Of a stretch of 64,000 nt of DNA, positions 1-10,401 are shown piece after piece. The translations under genes were made by a program, and so were the position numbers. Below the pieces are notes generated by a model that saw only the letters and a program-made list of their open reading frames with translations, did not search any database and had not been told where the DNA came from. This stretch comes from Blastocystis hominis (lineage: Eukaryota > Sar > Bigyra > Opalinata > Blastocystidae), in NCBI RefSeq assembly GCF_000151665.1, contig NW_013171860.1, positions 427,939 to 491,938 of the forward strand, given 5' to 3'. Positions within the stretch are counted from its first letter, which is position 1. Every line of letters begins with the position of its first letter.

Positions 1-305
1 GCGCTTGCCGATAGCGAGATTCCGCTCACAACCAAATACGCGTCCGTTAGTTTGTTATTGTCCGCAAAAGGTGAAGTTCTGCCTGATCCTTGCAAGGAAG
101 AGGAGGAAGGAGTTGATGATGATGTCTGTTGTTTGACTTGTAGAATCTGGGAAATGCGACGATTGCCTATAGTGAAGAAGGAGAAGTGATGACGTTGGAA
201 ACCTTCGGAATCCTGTCTGATGAAACGTTGAATTCGATGTTGTCGCTGGGTCGTGATTTGTCAAAGCGTATTTTTTATCTGTTCGATCACGAACTTTTGG
301 CATAA
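1..305 (+). CDS. RRP46: Exosome core subunit, RRP46/EXOSC5-like (C-terminal part, cut by window edge)
   Basis: Two exons (1-111 and 144-305) joined by a 32-nt GT..TAG intron give the last ~90 residues of an RNase PH-fold protein. The readable part starts ALADSEIPL, then has a DPCKEEEE acidic turn and a final helix rich in L, S and R. This order matches the C-terminal half of EXOSC5/RRP46-type rings, in which ALADAGIPL and DPTKEEEE are typical; that assignment is from memory of the family. The product would be a non-catalytic ring subunit of the nuclear and cytoplasmic exosome, which degrades and trims RNA 3' to 5'. The TAA at 303-305 lies only 6 nt before the first TGTTTGTT. RRP41 or RRP43 are the alternatives. 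Confidence 0.6.
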
Positions 306-311
306 TTTGGT

Positions 312-323
312 TGTTTGTTTGTT
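312..323 (+). promoter_or_regulatory. Double TGTTTGTT 3'-end signal of the RRP46-like gene
   Basis: Two overlapping copies (312-319 and 316-323) follow the TAA at 303-305. If cleavage occurs about 5 nt upstream, the 3'UTR would be about 2 nt. Confidence 0.75.
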
Positions 324-345
324 GACACACGGCTGTTGGACGGCG

Positions 346-525
346 ATGGTGAATCGGCAACTGATTTATGGACTCATTGCGGCTGGAGTTGCTGCGGCAT
401 GCTACCGCATGTACAATTTAGATCAGTACAAGAGATACAGTGCTGAGAAACTGAAGAAGGAGAGAGAAGCCAAGGAGAAGGCTGACTACTATGAATTCAT
501 AAAGGAACGACGTCATCGCAGGTGA
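346..525 (+). CDS. Small single-pass membrane protein, unknown function
   Basis: Uninterrupted ORF of 59 aa. An ATG at 346 is preferred to upstream in-frame codons because it lies just after the previous gene's 3' signal and directly precedes the hydrophobic stretch. Residues 6-20 (IYGLIAAGVAAACYR) form a short membrane segment, followed by a strongly charged Lys/Arg/Glu helix to the C-terminus (KKEREAKEKADYYEFIKERR). The plan resembles small inner-membrane assembly or subunit proteins of mitochondria-related organelles, but no family is recognised. It ends in TGATGA, and no octamer signal follows closely. Confidence 0.5.
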   Translation: MVNRQLIYGLIAAGVAAACYRMYNLDQYKRYSAEKLKKEREAKEKADYYEFIKERRHRR

Positions 526-637
526 TGACTAGTAAAAACCCTGAATTCTAGATTAAATACGCTGCAGAATATTGTTGCATGTGGAATTTGCTTCTTAGCC
601 GGCTATTTGTTTGGCGAAGGAAAGCGTACACTGGAAG

Positions 638-2171
638 ATGCATCGAGTGCATAACGATGCGATACATATGCAGAGACATCGGGTTTCTGTGAATGCTTGT
701 GAAGTTTCTGTGTTTTCTCAAAATAACTCTTCTCAAACCATGATCCTTGACTATTTCTTCTATACACATGCTGTAAACTCCTGTTTTCGACGAAGATTGG
801 AGGAACAGATTATCTCTACCTTCTGTACGAATTTCGATATATTCCTTGATAATAGATGTATCAGAGAAGAGTGAATGTCAGAAGCTAAAAGACTATGTGT
901 GTAATATCCGAAAGAACAACGGTGTTCCTCTGGATCCTTACTTGCATAAGATCGTCCTTGTGGGAGACACAGAGGCCATTAGCGCTTGTCTGTATAATGT
1001 TTTTGACATTAGTGACAAAGTTGAGATTGTGTTGAGGATCATCAACAGTGACTCGTGTAAAATAGGTAGTACTATTCCCATTAACATTATCAGTGAATCT
1101 CTTCACGATATAATGTTTTCTGTCAATTCGATTCGAACGTTTCCTTCCCTGCATTGTCAGCAACTTCGCGAGTTGACTTTCGGAGCCCATTGCTGCGATC
1201 ACAGTCCTTATCTGTTTCTATCGTGCTTGGAAGTTCCCCATTTGCGCAAACTAGTATTTGAGTCGGCTTCGTTTTCTGGAACCACTTCCTGTATCATTCG
1301 AAATTTGCCTTTTCTGCAATCGATCACCGTGAATGAAAGCGCGTTCTCACCTCTTTTATTCCAGAGCTACATTCGTATCCATCTCTCCCTTCTCCTTTTA
1401 TCCTTCTAGAGCTGACGGATGTAGAAAAGGACGCTTTTATTGCTTGCCACTCGGGACAGCTCATTTTAGACAACCTCCCTTCGCTCTCCACGCTGTTCCT
1501 CACCGACGGGTGTTTTCTCGCCTATCACTTTGTCCACTTAACCAATCTTCCCCTCCTAACCTCCTTCACCACGGAGAATAGTTGCTTTGCTGGCGTGCAG
1601 ACGCTCCAGCTGAATAGCGAGGCCTTGCGAACGGTCAGTTTGGGTCCTGGAAGTTTCCGATTCACCAAACAATTGGAGATTAAAGCAGCCATGCTGACAT
1701 CCTTTGTGGTGGGTCGCTTCTGTTTCCATGAAGCGGAAGCAGCGCGTTGGAACGACTTGTCTCACTTGCAGAACATTGAAATAGGGTACAAAGCGTTCGA
1801 AAAATCGAGGCTTGCAGAGATTAGGAGTGATTTCCGTTTCGATAAATTGAATTGTAGACTGCGACGCGCTGAAAAGCGTGCAAATCGACAAGTGCTGCTT
1901 TGTCAACGCGCAGTCGTTCGAGTTGGACAATCTGAAGGAGTTGCTGTTTCTTCAAGTGCTGAGTTATTCGTTTATGAACACGAAAAGACTCAGCCTGAAG
2001 CAGTTGCCAAAGTTGAAGTATCTTCGCTTTGATGGATCTTCGAAATTGGCGTGTTTTGCAAACACGGAAGAAGTAGTCGTGGAAAATGTGCCACAACCGT
2101 ACACCTTGGAGATTGATAGTTCTTGTTTTAAGAAGGAAGGTGTGAACCGGATCCTGAGAGCATTTTCTTAG
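638..2171 (+). CDS. BspA-type leucine-rich-repeat protein
   Basis: Five exons (638-772, 796-823, 856-1374, 1410-1826, 1858-2171) give 470 aa in one frame. The first intron is only 23 nt and ends in AAG, so the N-terminus is the weakest part; the others are 31-35 nt. From about residue 130 on there are repeated units of the form L..L.F....F.....F.I..LP.L..I.I...AF, the pattern of treponemal/BspA-like LRRs that many protists carry as surface or intracellular adhesion modules. No signal peptide or membrane segment is obvious. TAG at 2169-2171 is followed 9 nt later by TGTTTGTT. A second LRR protein lies at 50.6-51.7 kb in the AT-rich island. The specific role is unknown. Confidence 0.65.
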
Positions 2172-2180
2172 AGACGCAAT

Positions 2181-2188
2181 TGTTTGTT
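2181..2188 (+). promoter_or_regulatory. TGTTTGTT 3'-end signal of the LRR gene
   Basis: It lies 9 nt after the TAG stop codon. The base 5 nt upstream is G, so here the encoded stop is used. Confidence 0.7.
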
Positions 2189-2331
2189 TGAGTCTATCGA
2201 AACGAAATAGGAGAGAATGAATAAGGGCCCATGGTTGAAAGTATTGGGACATGTTTGATTTGAATTCGAATTGGGGGAAAACAGAGAAGAAGTGGTTGCT
2301 CTCTAGTTTTGATAGTGGATTTGTCGGAACC

Positions 2332-4015
2332 ATGGTATGGAGGCGTCAGGGAGAGAGTTAGAATGTAGGGTAAAACAACGTACATCCTGTTTGAAGCTGC
2401 CTCGGGCTATTCTCTATACGAAGTGGTGGAGAAGGAGGAGATTGCGAGCCTTACCAAACAAGTGATGTGTAGTGTGGAATGGCTGATTTGTAGGTACAAG
2501 AGAGTCTGAGTGATTTCAGTAATTTCAGCAATCTGGTGAAACTGAAGGCGTTCGTTGTATGGGTTGGGTTTGTATATTGACGCGCAGCCTTTCGAGAGTG
2601 CAGAAGATGCGTTAGAAAACTGCAACAATATATCTGAGGGCGTTCTGAGCAACACATTAAAACTATTTTTGGAGGTGAACATTCCTTCTGTGAAGAAGCT
2701 GAAGGATAGCACGATCACTCTGGGCGTCGTAGGTGTTTTAACTCCTGGAAGTCATTGCCTCAGATCGACGCGAAGATCGGCCAAGCCATCCAAGAAGAGT
2801 TGAAGATCCCCTGCATGACGAACGATGTGGTAGCCGAACTCTGCCGCGGAATCCGCCAGCACTACAGCAAGTTCGTGACGTCTCTGTCGAACGGCGCGGC
2901 GGAGAAAGCGATGCTGGGTCTCGGGCACTCGTACTCGCGCGCCCACGTGAAATTCAACGTGAACCGCGAAGACAACATGATCATCCAAGCGATCTGCCTC
3001 TTAGACCAGGTACCTTCTCTCTTTTTCTCTCTCTCTCTCACCCGCAGATCGACAAGGATCTGAACACCTTCGCGATGCGCGTGAAGGAGTGGTACGGCTG
3101 GCACTTCCCCGAGCTGAAGGAGCTCGTCAAGGACAACGCGCTCTACGCGCGCGTGGTGCGCACCGTGCAGTCGCGCGCCTTCTTCCACGACGACGACTGC
3201 GTCGCCAAGCTCGTCCCCGTGGTGCTCGACGAGGCGCTCGCGCGCGAGATCCGCGACGCGGGCCGCGCGTCGATGGGGCAGGAGCTCTCCGCGACGGACC
3301 TGCAGAGCGTGAACCTCTTCGCGGCCAAGTGGGCTTCGCTTTGGTTCGGCTAACGCGCAGAGTGGTGGAGCTCGCCGAGTACCGCGAGGATCTCTTCGCG
3401 TACCTGCAGGAGCGCATGCACTCGGTGGCGCCGAATCTCTCCGCGCTGATCGGAGAGGTCGTGGGCGCGCGGCTGATCGCGCACTCCGGGTCGCTGGTCT
3501 CCCTCGCGAAGTGCCCAGCGTCCACCATCCAGATCCTCGGAGCCGAGAAGGCGCTCTTCCGCGCGCTGAAGACGCGCAGCAACACGCCGAAGTACGGCAT
3601 CATCTTCCACAGCAGCTTCATCGGGCGCGCGGGGGCGAAGAACAAGGGAAGAATCTCGCGGTATCTGGCGAACAAGTGCTCCATCGCGTCCAGACTGGAC
3701 TCGTTCGCGGAGGAACCCACCGAGCTGTATGGAATGAAGATGAAGGAGCAGGTCGAGCAGAGATTGAACTTCTATGAGACCGGAGTGCCGCCGCAGAAGA
3801 ACATTGATGCGATGATGGAGGTGGCGGAGGAATTGAAGGGGCAGAAGAAGGAGGTGGAAGTGGAAGAGAAGAAGGAAGTGGAGGAGAAGAAAGTGGAGGA
3901 AGAAAAGAAGGAGGAGAAGAAGGAGGAGAAGAAAGAAAAGAAAGAAAAGAAGGAGAAGAAGAAGGAGAAAAAGGAAAAGAAAGAGAAGAAGGATAAGAAG
4001 AAGAAGAAGAACTGA
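2332..4015 (+). CDS. NOP56: Box C/D snoRNP core protein NOP56
   Basis: Seven exons: 2332-2334, 2369-2461, 2494-2556, 2588-2728, 2764-3009, 3048-3328, 3361-4015. The first coding exon is just the ATG. The N-terminal NOP5 domain reads [13 protein letters not shown]. The central Nop domain carries [39 protein letters not shown], the [11 protein letters not shown] signature and [19 protein letters not shown]. These match eukaryotic NOP56 better than NOP58. NOP56 pairs with NOP58, fibrillarin and the 15.5K protein to guide 2'-O-methylation and early pre-rRNA cleavage in the nucleolus. The C-terminus is a long KKE tail (about 3841-4012), usual in the family. No exact octamer follows the TGA within 300 nt. 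Confidence 0.95.
3841..4012 (+). repeat. Lys/Glu-rich low-complexity tail of NOP56
   Basis: Imperfect GARGAGAAGAAR triplet repeats encode alternating lysine and glutamate. Charged tails of this kind are normal nucleolar-retention tails in the NOP56/NOP58 family. Confidence 0.85.
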
Positions 4016-4076
4016 GTGAGTTTGATCGTATTTTATTTATGTTATTCGCTGGTTTGAGCTACACACAGATTTCGTA

Positions 4077-5722
4077 ATGTGGAAAGTGCTGACTCGATTT
4101 CGCGGGTCCGTGTTCCCTACAATGTCTTTTAGGAGCTTGTCAACGCTCTCCACCGAACTCAACTCCTCCTTGGATGAATTTGTAACACAGAACACTCCCG
4201 ATAAGCGCTCGTCTTCTCTTGCATCCATTGGGGGTATGATTTCTGAAATGGGAAACAAGGAAAGGTAGGTTTGACCACCACTGTTGATTTTAGGAATGCG
4301 CTTCTCAATCGCATTTCTGTACCGGCGGAAGAAGTCGATATCAAGAAAATCAAGGCGTGCATTCGCTCCGATTTTCACATCCACAATCTTCGCACGGTAC
4401 TCTTTGCTTTCGATTCCTTTCTAACAAACAGTACCGAAATCGGCTTGCCCTCTACGCAGAGCAGTGGAAGCCTATGGACGGTCGTGTATTGTCCGTAGTT
4501 CCTTTTCTCCTAGATCCTGCATCAGCTCTACATGTGTATGTTCCGACAGCGACACTTTAACATGCTTCTCTCCTTCCACGACTTTCTCATCAAACGCGAC
4601 GTCTTTCCACACACACTCTTTCACATAGGGCTACGTCGACATCAATCCCACTTCCGCAGACATTCTCCTCATCGCCTCCGCGTTTTCTCACGCCAAAGAA
4701 GTCGGCTTCCAGGTCTGGGAGACGATTCCCGAAGCGTGGCGCCACAACCCGCCTCTCTTATACTCTTACATCATGCTCTTGTTTTCAGAGAGACGCTTCC
4801 AGGAAGGAAACAAGCTTTTAGAGCAGGAAACGCAGGAACAAAACGAAAAAAGCGCCAGTTGGAGCTGGAAGCTGTTGAAAGGATATGAGTTAGCGGGCTG
4901 TTTTGACGATTGTTTGGAACTAGCAAACGAGATGTGCGAGAAGGCGAACAATTCGTCGCCCATCTTGCATCCCTTCAGCATTGACGCCATCATTACTTCA
5001 CTTTGTCGAATGTGGAATTACCGGAAAGTGAAGGAGTACTATGCGCTTGCCACGCAGAACCATGTCAAAATCGAGCTTACAACCATCGACAACATGATTC
5101 GGTTGTGGGTCAAAACGAATCTGTGGAGCACAGTGCTTGATGGCATGCGCGAAAGAGCTCGAGAGGAGAATATTGAGCTGTCCCACGAGGAGTACGCGCT
5201 GGCTGGGTGCTGAATCGTAGCGAACTGTTCCTGCAGTGGAAGGCCAAAACCTTCTTCTATCGGCAGGCCGGATTGTTCTTTTCAAAGAGGCTGGTGATGC
5301 AGAACGCCCGTTTTTTTGTGCAAGACGAAGATGAAATTCGTACTCGATGGAGGGAAACATGAACGATAGGTTTGGATCATCGGAATATCGACATGGATAT
5401 TATGAAACTTATGATGTATATCTTGCTGGACAATTCACCAACCAAATTTCTGGAATGTTGTCAGGATGCAGAGACGTTCTGCATTCGAAGCTTCCGATGG
5501 CCTGCATCGTTATCTACATTCCTCGAGCGGACAATGTATCCTCCTATCGAGAACAAAATCATTGTGGGAATAGTGTTCCTAAATAAGGTATAGAAGGACT
5601 GTGTGGAGATTCCAGTGATAAGCATTTTAAATCGGAGAGAAGAGCTTTCTGAATTGGACAAGCGATTATCGCACATTTACCCGTCTTCAGAAGAGTGTGA
5701 TGAAATTCTAGGAATTGCTTAG
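4077..5722 (+). CDS. Organellar helical-repeat (PPR-like) protein
   Basis: Eight exons (4077-4264, 4294-4396, 4432-4485, 4514-4600, 4629-5191, 5221-5339, 5370-5563, 5594-5722) encode 478 aa. The introns are 28-35 nt and every junction keeps frame. The N-terminus (MWKVLTRFRGSVFP, then S/T-rich) has the basic, acid-free look of a mitochondrial targeting sequence. The body is a run of amphipathic helix pairs such as LLKGYELAGCFDDCLELANEM and IDAIITSLCRMWNYRKVKEYY, typical of pentatricopeptide or related repeats that bind organellar RNA. No catalytic motif is seen. A second protein of the same style is at 11.4-12.4 kb. The PPR call rests on repeat style only; other helical solenoids are possible. 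The second intron contains AACAAACA (4423-4430), which is antisense and probably chance. Confidence 0.5.
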
Positions 5723-5736
5723 TGTTTACCGCTTGT

Positions 5737-5744
5737 TGTTTGTT
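5737..5744 (+). promoter_or_regulatory. TGTTTGTT 3'-end signal of the first PPR-like gene
   Basis: It starts 15 nt after the TAG at 5720-5722, giving a predicted 3'UTR of about 10 nt. Confidence 0.7.
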
Positions 5745-6112
5745 GACCAGAGTACTCTGTAGAATCGTCGAGGTTGTTCAACTTCATTTTCCCTATTTCT
5801 CCATAGAAATGGGTAGCGCATATTGCGTTGAGTCCATCGATATGCAATTCAATTGCAGAGACGATAATGAATCAATTCCGAATCACAGGTACATCCAATT
5901 CACTTCCAGAATGATTGATTCGATAGAGTATGCGACTTCAATTCAGCTGATAGAAATTGGCGTCCAATAGTACCCTATTTACTACGAAAATAGGGTATCA
6001 AAAGGAGGTCAAATCGTCGAGGCCTTCCTCTCCTATTTTCAACTAGGATAGTGCAGCCAATCAAATGGTCGTGGATTTCTCTGATCTACAATTATCATTA
6101 TTTTATTTAACA
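5745..6112 (+). other. Gap with no convincing gene
   Basis: There is an open frame of about 80 codons at 5722-5970, but it has no start context, no intron pattern, no recognisable domain and none of the GC-rich third positions of the neighbours. The rest is AT-rich and must contain the promoter of the zinc transporter. Confidence 0.4.
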
Positions 6113-7850
6113 ATGAATACAGCGATAGAAATGACAAATATGGCAGAGGACAGACAGTCCGGACGTCAGGAATTGTAGGTTATTGAGTGGTTCACTAATT
6201 TTTAGAGTTTGTTCTCCTTGTGAGAATAAGGACTGCAATTGTGCTGAGCACGCCGGAGTTGATCACCTTTTGAATCAAAATTGCGGACATCAAGTTGTGG
6301 AGCATGATGGCCACTACGATTTCGTGATGAATGGAAATCTTCATCACCTTCACAATGATCATTTTGATAATCACGGTATTTACGATCCTGAAAAGTGTAA
6401 ACCTGTGAATCTCTATATGCACAGTATCCGAAAATTGGTAATGGATACGGTCGGGTCAGATGGTTTTGGAATCATTCCTCATGACTATCCCGAGCCTGGT
6501 AATGAAAAGCGTCAGTACAACCTAACCAGTGAGGAAAAAAAGAATTTTGTGGAGCAGAGAAATGCAAAGATCCGTATGATGAAGAAAGATCAGTGCCGTT
6601 TGGTGTGTATGATGACGCTGACTGGAACTTTCATGGTTGTGGAGTTCGTCGTGGGTATTATTGCTGGCGCTCTTGCATTGCAGGCGGATGCCATGCATAT
6701 GGCGTCTGATCTGATTGCTTTGATTGTTGGTTACTGTGCTATCTCGCTCTCGCAGAGACCGGAGAACGAGTCGGATACGTATGGCTGGTCTCGTTTTGAG
6801 GTGGTGGGAGCCATGGTGAACTCTGTGTTCCTTCTGTCTGTGTGCCTCAACATTATCATCGAGGCACTGACCCGCTTCTTCGATATTAGCGAAGCCCAAG
6901 AGAGCATGTCGAAGGGCAGTACGTTGAATCTGAGCGTGGCCATTTTGGGTCTGGTCATCAACATTTTGGGTCTGTTCTTCTTGTCATGTGGAGATGGCGA
7001 CGGACATGCTCATCATCATCATCACCACGGACATGACCATGGACATGATCACGATGAAGAGGAAGAGCATGATCATGACCACGATCATGACCACGATCAC
7101 GACCACGATCATGACCATGAGCACAAGCACGATCACGATCACGATCACGATCACGATCATGACCACGATCACGACCACGACCACGACCACGACCACAAGG
7201 AAGTGATAGTGTCTGTGGATATCGAGGAGGGCAAGCCGAAGGAGAAGAAGAAGAAGCACTCTGCGAACCTGCAGGCTGTGATTCTGCACGTCGCTGGCGA
7301 TGCCATGGGCTCCATCGCGGCCATCATCTCCGCCTGCATCGTGAAGTTCGTTCCGGAGGACCAAACATGGCGATTCTACGCGGATCCCGTCTGTTCCATC
7401 CTCATCGTGTTCCTCATCCTCTCCAGCTGCATCCCGCTCTTCAAGAGCGTGCTGAACATCCTGCTGCAGTCGGCGCCGAAGACCCTGAACATGGCGAAGC
7501 TGCGCGAGAGCATTCTGAAGGTGGAGGGAGTGCTGTACATCCACGGACTGCACGTGTGGCAGCTGAACGAGGACGTGACGGTGGGGTCGGTGCACGTCAT
7601 CTGCAAGCACGAGTGCAATCACCAATTGCTTATGGACCGCGTGAAGAAAGTGTTTCATAGCGCGAATATTCATAGCAGCTGCGTGCAGGTGGAGGTGGTG
7701 AGAGACCAGGGAGCGCTGGATGTGTGCAACGATATCGTTTGCAATAATAAGAACTGCATTGCTCATCACTGCTGCGCGTCGCAACGGATCGGCAGAGAGG
7801 TCAATGGACAGACCTCGGAAAACACGCTGATCAAGGCGAGCTCCATCTAA
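6113..7850 (+). CDS. Zinc transporter of the cation diffusion facilitator family (ZnT/SLC30)
   Basis: Two exons (6113-6174 and 6206-7850; 31-nt intron) give 568 aa. The N-terminus is Cys/His-rich (CENKDCNCAEHAG). Six membrane segments follow. TM2 has the zinc site ADAMHMASD and TM5 has HVAGD, the paired HxxxD motifs of CDF exchangers, which move Zn2+ out of the cytosol in exchange for protons. Between TM4 and TM5 lies a histidine-rich loop of the usual kind but unusually long, with more than 20 HD dipeptides (about 7000-7200). The C-terminal domain (VEGVLYIHGLHVWQLNEDVTVGSVHV) is the ferredoxin-like cytosolic dimer domain. The tail ends in a cluster of Cys/His. The likely site is a vesicle or vacuole membrane. 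The 3'UTR runs to the octamer at 7948, which almost touches the DBR1 start codon. Confidence 0.93.
7000..7200 (+). repeat. His-Asp dipeptide tract in the zinc transporter
   Basis: CAY-GAY units repeat with mixed synonymous codons and a few E/K interruptions, so the tract is not a simple perfect microsatellite. The mixture of codons suggests selection for the HD peptide, a zinc-buffering loop. Confidence 0.9.
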
Positions 7851-7947
7851 AAGGAGGCTGGGGAATCGAGAAATGAATAAGTTTACAGTGAATTACTTGA
7901 TTTGAGTCATTGACATACTACTTAATTTGCATAGGATTATTTAAACT

Positions 7948-7955
7948 TGTTTGTT
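7948..7955 (+). promoter_or_regulatory. TGTTTGTT 3'-end signal of the zinc transporter, abutting DBR1
   Basis: It lies 97 nt after the transporter's stop codon and ends 3 nt before the DBR1 ATG at 7959. The DBR1 transcript must start within, or upstream of, the transporter's 3'UTR. Confidence 0.75.
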
Positions 7956-7958
7956 GCT

Positions 7959-9277
7959 ATGAAGAAAATCAACATCGCCATTACGGGCTGCGGACATGGA
8001 GAGTTGGATACGTATTATCGATTGTGTGATCTGCTGGAAAAGCAAGGAACGCCAATCGATCTGCTTATCATTACCGGAGATTTCCAAGCGGTACGCAACC
8101 AAGAAGACTTGGGCTGCAAGGAATCACCGCAAAAATATAAATTAATGGTAAGGTTTGTGATCTGGTAGTCATGTAGCGAACTTTCTATCGATATTACAAT
8201 GGAGAGAAAAAAGCGTCTGTACTAACCATATATATTGGAGGAAACCATGAAGCTGTAAATTATCACCAAGAACTCTATTATGGTGGATGGGTAGCTCCCA
8301 ACATCTACTACATGGGAGCTTCCAACGTGATCCGCTATAAAGGTTTGAAAATTGGAGGGATCTCCGGAATCTACAAACCCTTTGACTACCATAGGGGATA
8401 TTATGAAGCTCCTCCATATACTAGCACTTCTTCGGAAGAAAAGGTTTCAAGCTACCACCTTCGTGAAATAGAAGTCCGCAAGATGTTCAGTTACCCTTAT
8501 AAGCTCGATATCATACTCTCTCATGATTGGCCCGAGGGAATATACAACTATGGAGACCGCAATTGGCTTAGCAGGAGGAAGAGTGGCTTTGTGTATTTTC
8601 TGTTTGTTTTGTTGTATCGTTCGTAGGAAGGACATGGAGGAAGGATCATTGGGCTCTATTCCTTGTATGTCATTGCTGAAGCACAACAAACCACGCTACT
8701 GGTTTGCATCGCACATGCACGTCAAGTTTACCGCTATCGTTCCACACGACGACGAAGGGAACGAAACCACCAAATTCCTTGCGTTAGACAAATGCTTGGC
8801 TCACAGAGACTACTTCCAAGTGCTTCCTTTCGATATCGACGACGCGTTCGCTGAAGATTCCAATGTAGAACGTGCAGTTCTTCTTCGATGTAGCTCTACT
8901 ATGATCCGGAATGGTTAATGATCGTGAAGGAAGCACAGGCCTATCTCTCCACATCGTACAAAGCCGTCACTCCTTCGTCGCTTCCCATTTCCCAGGAAAC
9001 ACGCGCATTCGTTGAGGATTTGTTTGCGAAAGCGGCGAACGCGCAGGGCGTAGCGATTCCGAGGAATTTCGTCCCCACGGCGCCGCTTTATTTTGGATCG
9101 ACGGTCGATTATTACAACGGAACACCTGCAGTGCGTCGCGGAAACAATCAAACCGATGCGTTCTTGTCGATGCTAAGTCTGTCGCATGTGCTGACGATCC
9201 CTTACGAACCAGAGAGAATCGAACCAGTGAAAGAAGAGAACGAAGGAGATCCGAATGCAGTGGATCTGGATGATTGA
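7959..9277 (+). CDS. DBR1: RNA lariat debranching enzyme
   Basis: Four exons (7959-8147, 8177-8592, 8627-8864, 8894-9277) give 408 aa. The metallophosphoesterase motifs are in order: GCGHGELD (in DBR1 this replaces the GDxHG aspartate with cysteine), TGDFQAVRN, GGNHEA, LSHDWP and the C-terminal SHMHVKF. The family's GGWVAPNIYYMGASNV and GISGIYK blocks are also present, as is a YYDPEWL motif near the C-terminal domain. The enzyme cuts the 2'-5' branch of excised intron lariats, which fits a genome with many tiny introns per gene. The third exon junction was chosen at 8593 because only that donor keeps frame (WLSRRKSGFV/KDMEEGSLGS). That intron carries a TGTTTGTT at 8601-8608. Confidence 0.95.
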
Positions 9278-9317
9278 TATGAACTATAATAATCTATTGA
9301 GAATTGTTTGATGGAAC

Positions 9318-9325
9318 AACAAACA
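9318..9325 (-). promoter_or_regulatory. TGTTTGTT 3'-end signal of YIP1
   Basis: It is on the minus strand, 44 nt past the stop codon, in the 90-nt space between the convergent ends of DBR1 and YIP1. DBR1 itself has only a TGTTTGAT variant near 9305. Confidence 0.7.
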
Positions 9326-9369
9326 TGTGTGTGTATAAATAGAAGAGATAATAACATAACCACAGAGAA

Positions 9370-10229
9370 TCAAAACACGGTGATGAGAGCGAATACTGCA
9401 TAGAGAAGCACCAAGGGATACATGATGATGTATCGCTGGTCCGTGCTTCCGAGAAGCAGCTCGATAAACCGGGACGCAGAGAACGAGGACCAGAGAATGC
9501 AGAGAACGGAGACAACCCATCCGAGAATGTTGCTAGAGATAAAAACTTAGAAACAGCGAAAACGTCACGGAAAGAACCAGCGAGAATAGACACAGGAAGA
9601 GAAGAGGGATCATGGAATAGCCTAGAATGCTCATTACCGAGGTCAGCGAAATGGTGTTGGAGGAAGAGTCGCTGAGAAGCTTCAAAAGAATGTAGCTAGT
9701 CTAACAAGAAACAAAAACACACGTACATGAGCGTGCATCCGGCGAAGAAATAACCGAACGTGTATCCAAATTGAATTCTTCCCTTCTAGAAATGAACTCC
9801 GGCAAAAAGCGCGACAAGAAGGAGTAGGAGCGACAGAACGAAACAAAAGATGATAGGACCAACGAGGTCTGCATCATTTACGAGGACGTTGTCGATTGAT
9901 TTGCGAGGATTCAAAACGACGAGAATCTTCTTGAATATGTGACTGAAATCAATTCCCAATTCTATATATTTGCGAATCAAATCGATTCGTACCCTCTAGG
10001 AGTGGAGGCTCGTTGCTATAGTCTTCTTCCTCCGGTGTTTGCATATACCCAAATCCGAAGTCATTTTGCGTGTTGTACGATGTTGGGACAAATGGCTGAT
10101 AGGAAGCCGGAGCGCTATTCAGTGATCAGCTCACAAAACCTCAGTACGCATCAACATTCATCCAATCGTCATCAAATGCCTGACCGTAGTTACTCTATGA
10201 AGGAAGGGGAAGAAAGAAAAGGCTACCAT
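9370..10229 (-). CDS. YIP1: YIP1/YIPF5-type Golgi membrane protein
   Basis: Seven exons on the minus strand: 10227-10229 (ATG only), 10148-10194, 9993-10114, 9816-9961, 9727-9785, 9564-9695, 9370-9532. They give 223 aa. The cytosolic N-terminus is followed by PPLLEELGIDFSHIFKKI, the hallmark of Yip1/YIPF5, and DADLVGPIIFCFVL. About five membrane segments follow, including GRIQFGYTFGYFFAG and LGYSMIPLL. YIPF5 acts with YIF1 at ER exit sites and the Golgi, binding Rab/Ypt GTPases. The introns are 30-33 nt and each restores the family alignment. The 3' signal (reverse AACAAACA at 9318-9325) lies 45 nt beyond the TGA and converges with DBR1. Confidence 0.92.
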
Positions 10230-10293
10230 TCCTCGAAAAGAAAAATGGGAAATGCATGTACAACGTTTGAAAAATAGAAGCAAATGAGTGTGC

Positions 10294-10301
10294 AACAAAC
10301 A
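10294..10301 (-). promoter_or_regulatory. TGTTTGTT 3'-end signal of the zinc-finger gene
   Basis: It lies 100 nt past the TAA at 10402-10404 and 65 nt upstream of the YIP1 ATG, so the 3'UTR nearly reaches the next gene. Confidence 0.65.
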
Positions 10302-10401
10302 AAACCAATCTAGTTTAGAACGAGAAATACATGCATAAACACTTAGGTGGAACGCACTATTAATCCATAATAATGCTTTAAGAAACGCGCAATAAAGTTT
10401 C

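Noticed and set aside
4423..4430. AACAAACA in a PPR-gene intron as a minus-strand 3' signal
   Set aside because: No minus-strand gene ends there; it is best explained as chance at the end of a pyrimidine-poor intron.
6984..7784. Long minus-strand ORF of 266 codons opposite the zinc transporter
   Set aside because: It is a shadow of the HD repeat and GC-rich codons of the real gene; it reads as Val/Ile/Met and His runs and has no domain.
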